NCBI GenBank assembly: GCA_015662615.1
Contig: DQTU01000292.1
Span: 1 to 7,086 of the forward strand
Origin: Campylobacterales bacterium
GTDB taxonomy: Bacteria > Campylobacterota > Campylobacteria > Campylobacterales > QNZT01
Direction: 5' to 3'
DNA: 7,086 bases
Positions within the stretch are counted from its first letter, which is position 1. Every line of letters starts with the position of its first letter. The notes under the pieces were generated by a model. The model worked only from the letters and a program-made list of their open reading frames with translations. It searched no databases and was not told the DNA's origin. Position numbers and translations under genes: made by a program. Shown here one piece after another: positions 6,336-7,086 of this stretch.

Positions 6336-7086
6336 AATATTCTGATATAGATTTTAATGATAAGACCATTCTTGTAACGGGTGGAGCTGGTTTTATAGGA
6401 AGTAATCTTGCTTTTTATTTTCAAGACAATTATCCAAAAGCTAAAGTTGTTGTTTTTGATAAATTTAGAAGTACAGAATTACTCTCTAATGGAAACCTAA
6501 AAAGTTTCGGGCATTTTAAAAATCTTTTAGGTTTTAATGGGATTGTTATCAGTGGTGATATAAATGACAAAGATGCACTGGATTTGTTAGATATGTCGTA
6601 TAAATTTGACTATATTTTCCATCAAGCTGCTATCTCTGATACCACAGCAGACGAACAGGATTTGATGATGCAGACAAATGTCAATGCTTATGAAGAGCTT
6701 CTAAAAATCGCAATCAAACATTGTGCAAATATGGTTTATGCATCTTCTGCTGCAACTTACGGAAATGCTCCAAGTCCTCAAAGTGTGGGTGTTGAAAATC
6801 CTGGAAATGTTTATGGGTTTAGTAAACTTATGATGGACAATATCACTAAAAGTTATTTAGAAAATGGAGTTGATATATCTATCGTTGGGCTTAGATACTT
6901 CAATGTTTATGGTCCAAGGGAATTTTATAAAAACAAAACAGCTTCAACCGTTGTGCAGTTTGGACACCAAATTCTAAAAGGAGATACACCAAAACTCTTT
7001 GAGGGAAGTGATAAGATACTGAGAGATTTTATCTATATCGAAGATGTGATTCAGGCAAATATTAAAGCATGTAAGCCTAAAAAGAG
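6332..7086 (+). CDS. hldD: ADP-L-glycero-D-manno-heptose 6-epimerase (3' end missing)
   Basis: The frame opens at the ATG overlapping the gmhA stop (ATGA) and stays open to the window edge, giving 251 residues of an enzyme usually about 310-330 long. It is a cytosolic extended-SDR epimerase that converts ADP-D-glycero- to ADP-L-glycero-D-manno-heptose, the last step before transfer to lipid A-Kdo. The NADP-binding motif GGAGFIG is at 17-23, the HQAAISDTT segment at 97-105, ASSAATYG at 137-144, and the catalytic YGFSK (Y161, K165) matches Y140 and K144 of the E. coli enzyme. RYFNVYGPRE (188-197) is followed by a Lys (about 200) in the place of E. coli K178. PKLFEGSDKILRDFIY near the right end is also characteristic of HldD rather than of UDP-galactose epimerases. 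There is no separate ribosome binding site of note, so translation is probably coupled to gmhA. In related genomes hldE and gmhB are usual neighbours and may follow. Confidence 0.94.
   Translation, partial: MKYSDIDFNDKTILVTGGAGFIGSNLAFYFQDNYPKAKVVVFDKFRSTELLSNGNLKSFGHFKNLLGFNGIVISGDINDKDALDLLDMSYKFDYIFHQAAISDTTADEQDLMMQTNVNAYEELLKIAIKHCANMVYASSAATYGNAPSPQSVGVENPGNVYGFSKLMMDNITKSYLENGVDISIVGLRYFNVYGPREFYKNKTASTVVQFGHQILKGDTPKLFEGSDKILRDFIYIEDVIQANIKACKPKK

Overview
The window is AT-rich, densely packed bacterial DNA with every gene on the plus strand. The best fit is a Campylobacterota (epsilonproteobacterial) chromosome, perhaps a Sulfurimonas/Sulfuricurvum-like or related free-living lineage. 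The main reasons are the A/T-ending codons, the short spacers, and a GmhA that closely resembles Campylobacter-type GmhA as I recall it (CGNGGSAADAQH, ALTTDTSAL and a C-terminal IDDSF). Two promoter-like sites are also in the style seen in that group. The assignment is by recognition, not by search.

Layout. (1) Positions 1-554 hold the 3' part of an FkbM-family methyltransferase gene whose start lies outside the window. (2) A 53-bp spacer carries a near-consensus sigma-54 (-24/-12) promoter and a good ribosome binding site. (3) Positions 608-5730 form a tight three-gene unit. It encodes a protein of nine TPR repeats fused to a GT9/heptosyltransferase-like domain (608-2380), a type I secretion ABC exporter with a degenerate C39-like N-terminal domain of the LapB/LssB/RtxB type (2381-4480), and an HlyD-family membrane fusion protein (4477-5730). 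The first junction has no spacing (stop codon directly followed by ATG) and the second is a 4-bp ATGA overlap, so the three are almost certainly co-transcribed. (4) A 38-bp spacer has a likely sigma-70 promoter and a small inverted repeat. (5) Positions 5769-7086 hold gmhA and the start of hldD, overlapping by 4 bp. These are two enzymes of ADP-L-glycero-D-manno-heptose synthesis, and hldD runs off the right edge.

How they may work together. The exporter and membrane fusion protein are two of the three parts of a type I secretion system. The outer-membrane TolC-like pore and the secreted substrate are not in the window. The exporter type points to a large RTX-like or adhesin-like substrate. 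The unusual element is the leading gene, a predicted soluble TPR-glycosyltransferase translated immediately before the exporter. Its catalytic domain belongs to the fold family of heptosyltransferases, and a heptose-nucleotide pathway begins just downstream. A testable inference is that this is a glycosylate-then-secrete system in which the type I substrate is sugar-modified in the cytosol before export, with expression controlled by sigma-54 and thus possibly tied to flagellar or surface-lifestyle regulation. No stretch longer than 300 bases lacks a gene.
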